Below are positions 48,701-56,076 of a stretch of DNA of 64,000 nt, in pieces. The stretch spans positions 1 through 64,000 of the forward strand of contig DLKQ01000013.1 in the NCBI GenBank assembly GCA_002477805.1. Direction: 5' to 3'. The stretch comes from Christensenella sp. UBA7584. GTDB taxonomy: Bacteria > Bacillota > Clostridia > Christensenellales > UBA1242. Positions within the stretch are counted from its first letter, which is position 1. The number at the start of each line of letters is the position of its first letter. The notes beneath the pieces are model-generated. The model was not told the DNA's origin and did no database searches. It was given only the letters and a program-made list of their open reading frames with translations. Made by a program: the position numbers and the translations under genes.

Positions 48701-51700
48701 TAATTCCATTTTCAATATAAACTACACCATCACTAAAAATAAAGTATTTTGTTGTATCTACTCCATTTTGCGAAGTTGTTTCGGCGACTCTTTGCTGGAA
48801 TGTTACCCTATCACCATTTACAGTGTTTGACTCAACTTTTATGCTATCGAAAACAGCGTAATCTGGCGAAACATTAATTCTAAGCAGTCCCATTTCTCCC
48901 ACCAAAATTGTATCAGTTGGAATTGCTCCCGCGTTTACCAGATAATTTCCTGGGAGATTAAGTTCACCTTCAAGCTGTGCATCAGCATAGTGATGAATTG
49001 AAACAGTTTGTACTTCTTTTGGCAAAATTTGAAAATAATATTCCTTTGTAAGTACTCTCGAATTTGAAACAAATTCGTAGTTTGAAACAACTATTTTAAA
49101 AGTTTTTGCTTGTTTGAAACTTTGCTTAAACGAATTTTGAACACCAAACACAATATTTTCTGTAATATTATCGCCCGACAAACTAATATCTGATACTAGC
49201 AAGAAATATTTGTCGTTTGCATAATCCGAAAGTTCTATTTGTGTTGTTTGAGTGTTTGGGTCAAAAAGTTTAGAGGCAACTAAATTATCTTCCTCAAAAA
49301 CCTCAATTTTACTTCCAAACTGCTGGTCAGTTGGTGAATCACTCACAAGCGTTACACCAAGTTCAACATCTTCCGAAATTTCAAGTTCTACTGGGTTGGT
49401 TTCAGTTCCAGTTTTGTCTATTTGGATTTGTGACGCACCTTCGTAAATTACAAGTTTGATACTAACACTTTGATTCCAACGATACGAAACAAAGTTTTCA
49501 GTCTCGCTTGTAATAACTTGCCCTTCAACCTTGCCAAGCTGACCTTTGAGATATGGAACCATCGTGAGCTGGAGATTTAGGTTTCGACTTTTTGCAATAA
49601 GGCTTGCAGTACTTGTGTTTTCGACATACATATAAACTTCACTAAGTATCCCAGTAATGCGACCTTGCGAACTTATCACCTGCGAAACTTGTGCATAATT
49701 TAACCCACCAACACGGAGTACAACATAGTACCTTCCGTCACGCTTGTCAAGTAACACGTCAGCATTTGAGTAAAAAATTGAAAAGGCTTTTTTTGCTTTT
49801 AAAAGTAGATTTGTAATATCGCTCTCTTCGATGTCTTCTAGTTTTAATATATAAATTTGCGAACCATAAAATGCAAAATAGTTTGTCATATTTAGAATAG
49901 CTTTTCTATCAAGTGTAACTTGCTTTTTGCTTGTTTCTACATTAAAAGTTGTTTTGTTTACATTACACCAAACATCATCAGAAACGCTAAAGACATAGCT
50001 TGTTCCGTTATCTACAACTTTTGCATTAGATGAAAGATTGAAGGCAAATTGGAACAAGTATTCCATTAATACTAAGTCACCATTAGCAAGTTTTACAATA
50101 CCCGAAATTACATCAGAAAAATTCATTTGTTTTGTCTTAAACTCATCTTCACCGAAAGTAGCGTATCCGTCTTCAAGCACAAAAGCCACACCTGTTCCAA
50201 GCCCTTCCGCTACCAGCGGTGTTGTCACATATTCCCCTGAAATTCGCGAAATATTAACATAATTAATTAGCCAATCTTCATTTTGACCTGTTTGAAGAGT
50301 AACTGTGTCGCCACTAACAAAGTTAAATGTCTGACCTGGAAGTTCGTCCTCTTTGTCTTTGAGTGCTCCGCTTTGGTAGAATTTTACATCGCTGTAACCC
50401 TGAACAACTTGAATACCAACAATATCAAAAAGTCCGCTACTATATTTTGACCTAACCGTGATAAAAGTACTCCCAGTGCCAACAATATTTAGTGTTGCCG
50501 AAGCCACTGTATTACCATTTGAAATATAAATTACTCCAAGGTTACTACTTTCAATTGTAACCATTGACGCAAGTGAAAAGTCTGCATCAAATATACTACC
50601 AAGCCTAATTGATTTTGAAGCAAGCCCGTCTAACATAATGATAACATTTTTTGAATTTGTAGATTCAAAAACATTTGTAGGGAGCACATCTTTTACACTC
50701 AGTGAAAGCGTTGTTTGCACATCTGGATAAAGCACAACATCATCATATTTAGGAAGAGGATACTCAAACCTTTTTAAAGCGTCAAACGCCCAGTAGTTTG
50801 TAAAGTCAAAGTTATTTGATGTAAATGTTTGCTCCAATTTTAATTCGTTTTCTGATTTGTATGTTACACCGCTACTGGTTTCTACATTTTTGTTTGAATC
50901 ATCGTTTTGTTTTAAAAGCACATTGTTATATATTACAGTTGCAACAGAAGTTTTAGAAACACAAGCCACACCAGGATGCTCCATAATACTGTAACTAGTA
51001 TTTATGGTAATACTGCCCTTTACATTAGAGGCAAAGAGTGCACCTTTGCCGTTTTCTAACACTTCAAGTAATCCTGCGGTAAATGTGTTAGTTATTGTAG
51101 TTGAATCGCTCGAAGTACCTACCTCACCGACAAGTCCTCCAACCGTTTTTGCCTTGATTTTCCCATAGAAATACGAGGAAGAAATTGTCACGCCAAACGG
51201 AGCACTTCCAACAAGTCCACCCGCTGTTTCTGTACTATAAATTTCACTAACGTTAGCTGATTGTGTAAAACTCAAAACATAAGAGGCAATTATGCTCGCG
51301 CCTTCGTAACGCCCAACAAGGCCACCAACACAGCAAAAAGCCACTGAGCCATCATTAACAACTTCACTTGAAAGCGAAGGTTTTTCGGCATCAAAAATTT
51401 CGTAATAACAATTTCTGATTATATTTGAACTATAACCTACGATTCCACCAACAGCAAAAGCGTTTGCAATTTGTGTGCTACTAGAGCAGTTGAATACCAT
51501 ACCTGAGGTATGAGCAACAATTCCTCCAGCATAGGTACACCCGTTTTCGGCATTAAGCCTAATTTCACCACTTGAAGTAATGTTTGAAAGTTGTCCGCTA
51601 CTAATTCCAACTACTCCACCAATCTTTGAATTTACTGGAAAACTGTTTTTAGTACTCGATGTGATAGTAGTCTTGGCACTGAGTCCACCTTTTACAAGCG

Positions 51701-54700
51701 TTGCACTATTTTGCGCAATCATACCTCCAAGAGTTATTGACTGCAAAACACTTTTTATATTCGCTTCAAAACTCACTGTAATGTTCGAAATTTCGGAAGA
51801 CATATTTATTCCAATCGTTCCTATATAAACTTGGTCTGCCGAACTAATTTCTACATTTTGCGTATTTATTGCAAGTTCACTTAGTTTTACACCCGCTTCA
51901 ACTTTTCCCGCAAACGAACCAACATATTTTCCGCGTATGACTGAAAGTTTTGAAATATCAAAATTCAAGTTTTCGATTTTTGCTGTAAAGATTTTGTCAT
52001 CATCTGTTTGCATTCCAAGTACACCGAAAATTCCGGAATATCCACTTGAAGACTCTAATTCAAAACCATAAATTGTACTTGGTGTGCTTGAAAATGAAGT
52101 CATTGTTCCAGCAAAAGGTGTGTCTTCATTACCTATTTTAGAAATCTTTACACCCGAAACATCAATATCATTCATTATGTAATAATTTTTTGTCCACTCA
52201 CTTGGGTTTTCACTGATTGATTTTAGTTTTTGTGCGTCATAAACTCTAATATATGTTTTAAAACCATCTGCAACCGAAATTTTTACAACCTGCTTGTTTG
52301 AAATACTATTAAGGCTCGCAAGCGTTATCTCACTACGCTCTTTCGGCAAAGTGTCTTGTGGAACAATATATAGTAAAGTACTTCCTGCATTAATTGGAGT
52401 CACAAAATAATTGCCTGTTTTTTCGTCTTTTCCGACCCACACACTTTCACTGCGGAAATTACAACTTGGCTTTATTTGATTTGTACTAAAGTCTGAATTA
52501 CAGTCAATCAAAAAGAATTCTAGGTTGGAATTTGATGGGTCTACATTACTAGAAGACTGAATATTGATTTTCAAGTTTGTAGTCACACCAATTTGATCCT
52601 CATCTTTGTTCGCGAGCTTGTCTTTTGATAAAATGGACATTTCCTGAGTTGTTTCGAAATAAATTTCATCTACTTCTGGCGAAATTTTTCCAAGACGAAC
52701 CAGTTCGCTGATAGTCACTTCAATTGTCCTACTGAAAATAACATTATTTACATCAGTAATCACCACATTGATTCGTACTGTTCTTGATTTTATACCACTA
52801 GAAAGCGGTTTTGAAGTTACTACAATTGTCTTACCCGAAACTGCATTAGGTTGACCCTCAACAGCTTTTTCACCATTAATCGAAACATAATTTTCACCGC
52901 CACTTTCTATTGACCAAATTGCTTCTCCTGCCTTGACTGTTGTTTGTTTTTCTTCTGAAGAGGCAATCAGGCTCACCGAAAGCTCAGCTTTTTGATTTTC
53001 CTGGTTGTAATATCCTTCATTCCCGCTTGCTAAAATTTCAACACGTTCGTTTGAAACAATCATTTCGGAAATTGGCTCAAAGACTCTCAGCTCAAAAGTT
53101 TGTCTAATTATGTTGGTTTCAGTTTTGTTTGTGTTTTTATTTATTTTTAAGTATGGAATATCTACAACGATATAAACAGTACCTTCTTGCTTTGAATAAA
53201 CATTTATACCCGATGTGTCAGCAAAAATATTGATTATATTAAGAAAACTTCCTTCCCCTTTAACAATTTCGCCATTAGCGTCAAGTTTGCCAACAAAAAT
53301 TTCAGGTGTGTGTATATCAGCTTCGGCAGGAAATTTGTTATATTTAATAGTAAAACTTTTGTTCGAAATTGTTGTAACTGATGCAAGAGTTTGCCTGTTT
53401 GGATTAGTTTTGTCTGCTTTCATTTCGGAAGAAATATTGTCTTCTCCTTCAGCCACTTCAAGCGTAACTGTGTTGATTACCGCCTTGACCGCAACTTTAA
53501 ATGACTTTTCTATACCATTAATTGACCTTGCAGTAATTGTTACTGGTTGCCTGGTAGGTTTTTTTGCCGTAACAACAAATTTTCCTGTTTGTGCGTCTTG
53601 TGAAGCGGTAACATCGCTCACCTCAACATAATTTTCATCACTTGAAGAAATCGTAATGTAGTTTTCGTAATCACTCCTTATCTTTGCACCATTTGGAGAA
53701 ACTGAAATTTGAATTTCTCGCGTGTTTGTAACTTCGGTTTCGCCTTCACTTACTTCAAGCTCTATTTTTTCATCAGCTTCAATTCCATCAAAATTAATCT
53801 CAGTTATTCCAGCCGAAAAACTTAAATAAACCTGCCTTGAAACAACATTTCCACCTATATCACTAAGTGTGGTAATTGTTATCGGAAAACTACCTGTTAC
53901 TGAGCTTAGAGTTTTTAGTTTTAAAACATCGCCACTATAAAACACAAGGTCATTTGTCATATATGCTCCATTTGGAAGCTGTGAAAATAATTGATAATGT
54001 GCTTCACCGTACATAATAACTAATTCTCTTGCGAGCTCTGGCACGGTCTGGCCAAGGCTAATAACATACTTGCCATAACCATAACTAAATGAGTCCAGTG
54101 TAATTTCTAAAGATGAACCATCTATATCTTGTTTGTAACTATCAAAAACACTGATTTCAGTTATAGTTTCGTCAAAACATTTTGTTTCACCAACTGTAAT
54201 ATTTAGGCTACTAAAATTTTGCCTTGAAACTTTCACAAACTGGTTTTGCTCATTTTTAACAAACTTATCATAATATCCTTGCTCCCCTGTTGGTGTTTCG
54301 ATTTGTTTGTACTCGGTACCTTTTCCATTGACTAAAATTGCTTTTGGATAGTAAACAACCTTTACGCCCACTTTTGGCGTAAGTACCTTTGGCGAATTTA
54401 GAATATTCTCATACGAAACAGCAAAAACAACTTCATCTTCTACCACAGTTTCATTTATTCCGACAAGTTCAAACTTGTTTGAGCTATTACCTGGTGAAAT
54501 CCTAATATTTTGACCGGTGTAGGTACTTTCAAACTTTAGCCCCGTAATAGGTGTTTCGATTTGTAGTTCAGCAAAGTTTTCTTTTGTTGTGTGACTGAGA
54601 ATTAAATCAAAACTTTCAAGATTTGAAACATTTGGTGTTACATTTGTTCGAGTGATAGAAAACATATCGCTCGTTATGTTTTTGAGAACTTTTAGTTTGA

Positions 54701-55466
54701 AAGTCTTTTGAAAAACTTCGTTTGTTGGGTCATCTTCATTGTATGCAAAAATGGTAATTTCACTTGTTGTACTTTGCGAAGTAGCAAGAACAAATTGCTC
54801 TCCATTTTTAAAAATAGTGTCATTTGAAGTTACACTCGTTCTGTAAACAATATTAGGAGTAACTGCTGTTTGAGGTTCAAATTTAAAAAACTTTTCAGTA
54901 TCGAATTTGAAGTTTTGGTCTGTAAACACTGCGTAATTTTCTATCACATCTGGATTCGCTCCATTACTCTTTACAACTTGCAAATTGTCTTGATAGTCCA
55001 TTGATGTGGCTGTTTCTGTAACTTCTACATAGATTTTTTCAAACACACTAGAATCTTCGCTCGAACTAATAGTTACATAAGTACTTTCATCACTAGCAGT
55101 TCCGCCAACTGCCATAAGTGTTATTGTACTTGTTTCAGTTTGTGGATTGTATGTTGAAACGATAGTTACTTTTTCGGTCGAACTAGAATACACATCAACA
55201 GCTCGGCTGACTTGCTCATTTCCGCCAACTACTTTGGCCTGAATATACGCATAGCCACTTTCCTTAAGCTTTTGTTGTCCATTTTCATCAACTTCATACT
55301 CAGCACTAAGCTTGATTTTCTTTAATCCGTCTGCTTGTGAAATTTGCGAACTTTCTAGTTCTATCTTAAGTCCATCTCTTGGATTTCCACACGCTGAAAA
55401 GCCTAGCAGTGAAAGAACTGCCACGCATAGAATAAGCGATAATGTTTGAAAAAAATTGAACTTCAT
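36789..55466 (-). CDS. 6225-residue GLUG-repeat lipoprotein
   Basis: One uninterrupted frame of 18.7 kb. The N terminus is a lipoprotein signal (hydrophobic core, then GFSAC, Cys26). Residues about 30-1080 contain several Ig-like (Big2-type) beta modules. At about 1100, and again near 2665, 3174, 3792, 4425, 4772 and 5000, there is a lead-in motif of the type LMADLDFTG...F-x-G-x-F-x-G, each followed by GLUG-type repeats such as GGIVGLNDT, GGFVGKNTGT and GGLVGYNNEN. The longest run is about 5000-6120. Between them lie further beta-sandwich modules. GLUG repeats are known in secreted adhesins and IgA peptidases, and a long beta-helical rod is likely. No LPXTG or other C-terminal anchor is seen, so the protein hangs from its N-terminal lipid. 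AGGAG precedes the ATG. Adhesion or carbohydrate binding is an inference. Confidence 0.9.
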   Translation of the reverse strand: MKFNFFQTLSLILCVAVLSLLGFSACGNPRDGLKIELESSQISQADGLKKIKLSAEYEVDENGQQKLKESGYAYIQAKVVGGNEQVSRAVDVYSSSTEKVTIVSTYNPQTETSTITLMAVGGTASDESTYVTISSSEDSSVFEKIYVEVTETATSMDYQDNLQVVKSNGANPDVIENYAVFTDQNFKFDTEKFFKFEPQTAVTPNIVYRTSVTSNDTIFKNGEQFVLATSQSTTSEITIFAYNEDDPTNEVFQKTFKLKVLKNITSDMFSITRTNVTPNVSNLESFDLILSHTTKENFAELQIETPITGLKFESTYTGQNIRISPGNSSNKFELVGINETVVEDEVVFAVSYENILNSPKVLTPKVGVKVVYYPKAILVNGKGTEYKQIETPTGEQGYYDKFVKNEQNQFVKVSRQNFSSLNITVGETKCFDETITEISVFDSYKQDIDGSSLEITLDSFSYGYGKYVISLGQTVPELARELVIMYGEAHYQLFSQLPNGAYMTNDLVFYSGDVLKLKTLSSVTGSFPITITTLSDIGGNVVSRQVYLSFSAGITEINFDGIEADEKIELEVSEGETEVTNTREIQISVSPNGAKIRSDYENYITISSSDENYVEVSDVTASQDAQTGKFVVTAKKPTRQPVTITARSINGIEKSFKVAVKAVINTVTLEVAEGEDNISSEMKADKTNPNRQTLASVTTISNKSFTIKYNKFPAEADIHTPEIFVGKLDANGEIVKGEGSFLNIINIFADTSGINVYSKQEGTVYIVVDIPYLKINKNTNKTETNIIRQTFELRVFEPISEMIVSNERVEILASGNEGYYNQENQKAELSVSLIASSEEKQTTVKAGEAIWSIESGGENYVSINGEKAVEGQPNAVSGKTIVVTSKPLSSGIKSRTVRINVVITDVNNVIFSRTIEVTISELVRLGKISPEVDEIYFETTQEMSILSKDKLANKDEDQIGVTTNLKINIQSSSNVDPSNSNLEFFLIDCNSDFSTNQIKPSCNFRSESVWVGKDEKTGNYFVTPINAGSTLLYIVPQDTLPKERSEITLASLNSISNKQVVKISVADGFKTYIRVYDAQKLKSISENPSEWTKNYYIMNDIDVSGVKISKIGNEDTPFAGTMTSFSSTPSTIYGFELESSSGYSGIFGVLGMQTDDDKIFTAKIENLNFDISKLSVIRGKYVGSFAGKVEAGVKLSELAINTQNVEISSADQVYIGTIGINMSSEISNITVSFEANIKSVLQSITLGGMIAQNSATLVKGGLSAKTTITSSTKNSFPVNSKIGGVVGISSGQLSNITSSGEIRLNAENGCTYAGGIVAHTSGMVFNCSSSTQIANAFAVGGIVGYSSNIIRNCYYEIFDAEKPSLSSEVVNDGSVAFCCVGGLVGRYEGASIIASYVLSFTQSANVSEIYSTETAGGLVGSAPFGVTISSSYFYGKIKAKTVGGLVGEVGTSSDSTTITNTFTAGLLEVLENGKGALFASNVKGSITINTSYSIMEHPGVACVSKTSVATVIYNNVLLKQNDDSNKNVETSSGVTYKSENELKLEQTFTSNNFDFTNYWAFDALKRFEYPLPKYDDVVLYPDVQTTLSLSVKDVLPTNVFESTNSKNVIIMLDGLASKSIRLGSIFDADFSLASMVTIESSNLGVIYISNGNTVASATLNIVGTGSTFITVRSKYSSGLFDIVGIQVVQGYSDVKFYQSGALKDKEDELPGQTFNFVSGDTVTLQTGQNEDWLINYVNISRISGEYVTTPLVAEGLGTGVAFVLEDGYATFGEDEFKTKQMNFSDVISGIVKLANGDLVLMEYLFQFAFNLSSNAKVVDNGTSYVFSVSDDVWCNVNKTTFNVETSKKQVTLDRKAILNMTNYFAFYGSQIYILKLEDIEESDITNLLLKAKKAFSIFYSNADVLLDKRDGRYYVVLRVGGLNYAQVSQVISSQGRITGILSEVYMYVENTSTASLIAKSRNLNLQLTMVPYLKGQLGKVEGQVITSETENFVSYRWNQSVSIKLVIYEGASQIQIDKTGTETNPVELEISEDVELGVTLVSDSPTDQQFGSKIEVFEEDNLVASKLFDPNTQTTQIELSDYANDKYFLLVSDISLSGDNITENIVFGVQNSFKQSFKQAKTFKIVVSNYEFVSNSRVLTKEYYFQILPKEVQTVSIHHYADAQLEGELNLPGNYLVNAGAIPTDTILVGEMGLLRINVSPDYAVFDSIKVESNTVNGDRVTFQQRVAETTSQNGVDTTKYFIFSDGVVYIENGIMPACVTNSDGSFDGTIWLQTLIAKQSTTVQSFLITVTISKSGSEDKVFTFDLAVDSSANITLSYDTAKNLESNLPQAFVAVGTGGSSDKLNALGEKLTVTNGANKNILKITQQGEFESEVSVSIIDDQTEGLAQIEHTAGIYYVVVPSTVQIGAQFTVQVQGVKYVNGYRRTITRQMIFTTTDFVLKNGSLVVSDVKDAVMDKPYYKNAMFKITIGIDNEKINFNPTHAKAKQNLESFLKALNSGEVEIWSMLEKVSESASEETSIKQIKKAGSVGADYYYAVTAKLSDSVSPFDKNNDTGSTSVYSVIQNTFYIRLVIQDGDNNGWYFCPIKQNFNGLKVVFNDIDFSFNLSSVLNMGFTTLNGNDFFVPRQVFTLKFTQQTSRDSPIPIENLTDLLNMTEGRDYRLMADIDATSVLWEPLDVNIASLDGNGKTIKLSRFNTSTVGSETSVANYGLFAEIGEDTLIKNLTVQYITTELDLSASTYINFGGLAGINNGTVTNCQVIARDEFGNRGTIQISSTGSTSDVFNIAGLVAVNNASISNSRVKDLNLIARGYVAGFVSQNNHKIASSFSDNIQITNQALSNLSGASAGFVAFNSSGSQITTSYAGGAFVKFYTSNGRQIYEVDSSIGIQGRTVQIISTVNTGGFVYENYGKISDSFAGIALSLDSSSLSGGFVYANKSSGTIKRCYSVSYVPNIGASEQGNKAHTPFIGPTADYSSLYNENPRQDAIENCFFYDAGFGSEGIKLSEALGIEERTMEQFINRDNEQISYWDTYSTSRKYVDGFKGEEFASVWTFVNDDNAYFNMNNFLPKLKEANTLYFFMGPRLVSADLIAVENWDTVEYTKNESGEDMYTYTRGVYTKDDKIYAINEYLILDEDANVAVVSPNLIDSAETLYTLMKSDFECHGKITEWYRLVSDIDLSELTALGLDFSTISKQTFSGNFEGNGFEIKNLDISSGSADRFGLFSKIDDTNGIVNNFVSVQNLDLSVNNVTAALVTKVGALAGEVENVSINNINVYAKSTNSIVIGKNIVGGVIGKVTGTSRISNVDSSISVTAVFGNSQTVKLIYNADLLRLYKIANSGNPDSQLCYAGAVFGVVDLKSYVAEKLNITREDFNDAHISNIKVSGESEVIGTTAGGVVGLLGATSFANNIKKVVEVGSIIKAVRYAGGIVGENHGVLNYARLVYDEEVQDEMDKSTGVGFTSANANINMFQYNSKAIGGLVGINIGYIYDMQSGIIANSFNKVKVANSTAKVAGGLVGISVGGEIDTCYVTGSVLSTKSGTLGGAIGLVCGMGDVSSDISDPFPIEIVPNKSVYNGMKNDEIHTTISHLVAMNNWSVSDYDKLTLIKENGKFGGLIGEIVSDKISEMHSTISNEEYELLVAEGNGIGLSGEENFYVKEIYNYQPDKTKKASNGLEIKAVGAGLGTSDVATGLTRFEAYTYSYQNTSTQVKEQDEPDLKTRLLKQADRVFENWLVYNYGTVFTLSDDSLFYKNTNYDFAGMPIYKPLPNPDVIEIWTVEDYQNIKNSLKSNYVLMADLDFTGVEYSPIGSASKPFTGSFTGTSTQDGVTTTHVLYNITMPTDSTYNASGIGLFAYIKNATIKDVVVSGVNFSWVPSALNATSYAGIMVGYAEDSVISNVQVLEDFSRVEVESLGSEFTIDGKSYNISGNSLLSGGTKVADIKTVTISSESGSVTYQTFNIGRKSFEIQNNTLLQTWKKENILKSSAKYIGGLVGSYTLLAKEKGSILNSNVEAKLTVVNAGKQTLSIENNQFVLNGMVYTIDAFGNVYTDDGTLVASGTKFVLEDYNCTLNASKTKLECEPILNPEVYVGGSIGFVEASVGRNMLIEGDYFVGNIDIDRISPMNVGSFVGYASNVNIETAFANAKVNVIGAKHKAVVGGFAGEITNSVTTNVMMFGDVDLTIESNEKDLSIGGFAGRINGQIDNCITFANMRLSNEKNNWTALSSGTENQQIGGFAGSLGVNSNNLIMRNDVSFASIFNNSLLTNIDGFAYQTPTNFNSRDNDNVKNVYFDKYLSLTASDKAKCGQTSTSFLYYDSSSSTSFELLDANDQYSIFKFGSDKYPRIQFEPTAERTQFYSKYVELFENALYGTKIKPVQISNVGQFLAMAMPSSYTEDIAWANGWTKENYKWYIQSANLQDVPLTQNVILQGFYNGTGRSITTTSYDSIYGSSQAVSDMGLFGEIIGQSAISGVNATSTIYIGLSASGELKQTRIGIITANLSEQGVIFGSSTKGLITIITTEQIGNIVGGLVGVNSGQIIASSSKVDISFSGSDQNYFAVGGLVGYNNENNQNYTLKDCYFSGTINNYATEKAYAGGLIGKVVKNVAIPLETSISGQANLLNAYSSATIKGSGGAILGDWSGSDSLCKNIYYIGKINKPIQKKDTLIGDEFSVYEQRYGANEYGQTYNITTGVVLNEKTNGSMTPGIWLSRDYLNYGLPYLSTETNMIETGNGTRDSSGKDSPFLINNESQLVWALRTSSTNLSLAGVYKYRLIRDMDYSLISTILEASSNIQDLSLSMLDFKGTIDGDGHYILGSTSAFVGTNSGQITQLGFKDSTATSGLVANINAGTISKVYITKQGEIEMFANSGGGQITDCVTENYVIDTSGQGSSDPAKRTVNYDNIVAMSDSFDFVHTWALRPNNPGETNHLTTGNIALRCFVPTLATLDVNGTTGEISTSGLDVTLEINDIKQYSAILQYFARSGGNGFTYHINLSGSINMLGYKVPDLTSGNQEIKLDINGNNNTIYNFIIDDVSGLENTGLISVFNGTIKNLKFNQVSLVSEYVGGIVAGENLGTIKNITVSNSSISSINGSVGTVIGRNQGICEEISIENVSIISDGGTVGGVAGRNSGYVTTHIDNENNEVVELKGGIISTNKIKNLVIKKGKDINAIGGVVGSVDNRFSKITITDEVEIIVADSCENLGGIIGKGVATGEVIIRSSGALNLTLQSESANVGGAVGVITGSTQGEESPIGDALHLAGTINITANEAVKNLGGIIGSASGEGQIKVHTAESTIGAISLQINGESENIGGIIGVSASSSVQITSTSIVKSFKANININSTAQSKNIGGIVGYNLKTLDSIMYNGGEDNRIIINTTQTDSNIGGFAGYNLGTIKTAVSGVTINSVSTNVGGIVGLNDTAQSESTGLVETGVISAEASDIIIATLDSVGQPVASASVSEYVGGIVGKNNGKVQKFVINSSTLFGKRFVGGVAGINLQEIGNLDVGTASNTSQVVGVLTLSAEQDVGVITSINETDAVIQNLLVKALDGQTIKVTYTKTDSDSTPAGLLLAENKSTIKDVTFESRTQGSELTKLDTSALGSHTNVGLIGVNSGEISNINMKDVKITASENDSNIGFVGTNKAIISDITLSGVLTSNALKNIGMVAGYNEKNASIVRVKLGYETSKRWNLTGTSIGTVVGFNEGKISGYQVTGKLEINAENSVNVGGIVGLNNGQILELDGENLITGITITGGTNVGGAIGQNKENITLTQSTPIVNAITISGNENIGGFVGINSAKLSGTVTKSVITSSSLGGRLSVGGFVGKNTGTIDGAFVSGNTITQETNLSAEMNFGGLVGLNTSEITNSRVYATTINATSESGEAGSVLGGLVGQNQGTISGCNVNISSADKIQGKDNIGGIVGLNSTGGITQNVVLEALKTDGGEATSNVIVSTGVNVGGLVGNNMSSLTGTNSVGAGNTIIAQGILGGIVGLNEGTFSGTSAFSGAVNGKVGNSSVSSYAIGGAVGINRGNITTKFSISHKSQIAGGILIGGFVGLSENKGEMKGEMSSATVTFVRDNTDQVLTLSYFGAKTYQYGTDGHTNDYTDFKSPKQTWYMWYHNTNYNNRIDEIPTISSGTTYFVGVGILVGCNDNNVGLPKVTPTIYFEQVSGQISDPREYLNYYIREGTTYKLCDKNLSDMTESEKSSLYRGIVDFKQQGSGYAYVLEQQPAGMSKQ

Positions 55467-55516
55467 TTTAAACTCCTGTTTTTTATATTGTGAAATTTGT
55501 CGAATTATATAACAAA

Positions 55517-55546
55517 ATTGTATTATTTTTTGGTATCAAATGTCAA
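55517..55546 (-). promoter_or_regulatory. putative promoter of the giant lipoprotein gene
   Basis: On the minus strand TTGACA (55541-55546) and TACAAT (55517-55522) are 18 bases apart, about 50 bases before the start codon. Confidence 0.55.
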
Positions 55547-56076
55547 ACGAATTTAACAAGTTTTATATATTTTTTAAATATATAAACACACTTTTTAGTC
55601 ACATAACCGCAAAATTGTGTTACTTTAATGCAAAAACTAGACATTATGCTACAACTTTATACAATTATCTCTATTTTTCTTGCTATAAAGTATTTTTGGA
55701 TTTAGAAAACCAAATTCGACAATTTTTGTCACTATGTTACAATTTTTGTGGGGGAATACTGCATTATTTTGTCGTTATGTGTCTAATTTTTGCATTTTTA
55801 ATCAATTTTTTATGGTAAAATATAAAAAACTACCCCAAAAGGTAGTTTAAGTATTTATTAAAAATGTAAATTGCCTTTGCCAACATTTAAGCTTACACTC
55901 ACATCACTGCAAGGTTTACATAGTTTGAGCAAAAAGCTTTATGTCGATTTAGCACATTATAGTCATTTTTTAGAGGAGCATTTTCACGCTATTTTTGTAA
56001 TTTAAAAATTAGCTTTTTCTTAGTTTTAAACAACTAAGCAAGTTTAAAATAACCCATTTTTAAGAAAATGTGAAAT
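55547..56076. other. intergenic region between glyS and the giant lipoprotein gene
   Basis: No gene is supported; a plus-strand frame at 55540-55818 has no ribosome site and only AT-rich low-quality sequence. It contains a member of the CCCACAAA repeat family (55740-55763, reverse) and a hairpin AAACTACC / GGTAGTTT (55827-55848) with a T run on the minus strand. Confidence 0.6.
55827..55848 (-). terminator. probable glyS terminator
   Basis: An 8-bp stem with a six-base loop followed on the minus strand by TTTTTTATATTTT. It lies 230 bases beyond the glyS stop, so some 3' untranslated RNA would remain. Confidence 0.6.

Noticed and set aside
37261..53631. Many plus-strand frames opposite the giant lipoprotein gene
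   Set aside because: They are shadows of its Gly/Val/Asn-rich repeats, have no ribosome sites and resemble no proteins.
55540..55818. 92-residue plus-strand frame
   Set aside because: No Shine-Dalgarno and very AT-driven composition; it overlaps the promoter of the giant gene.
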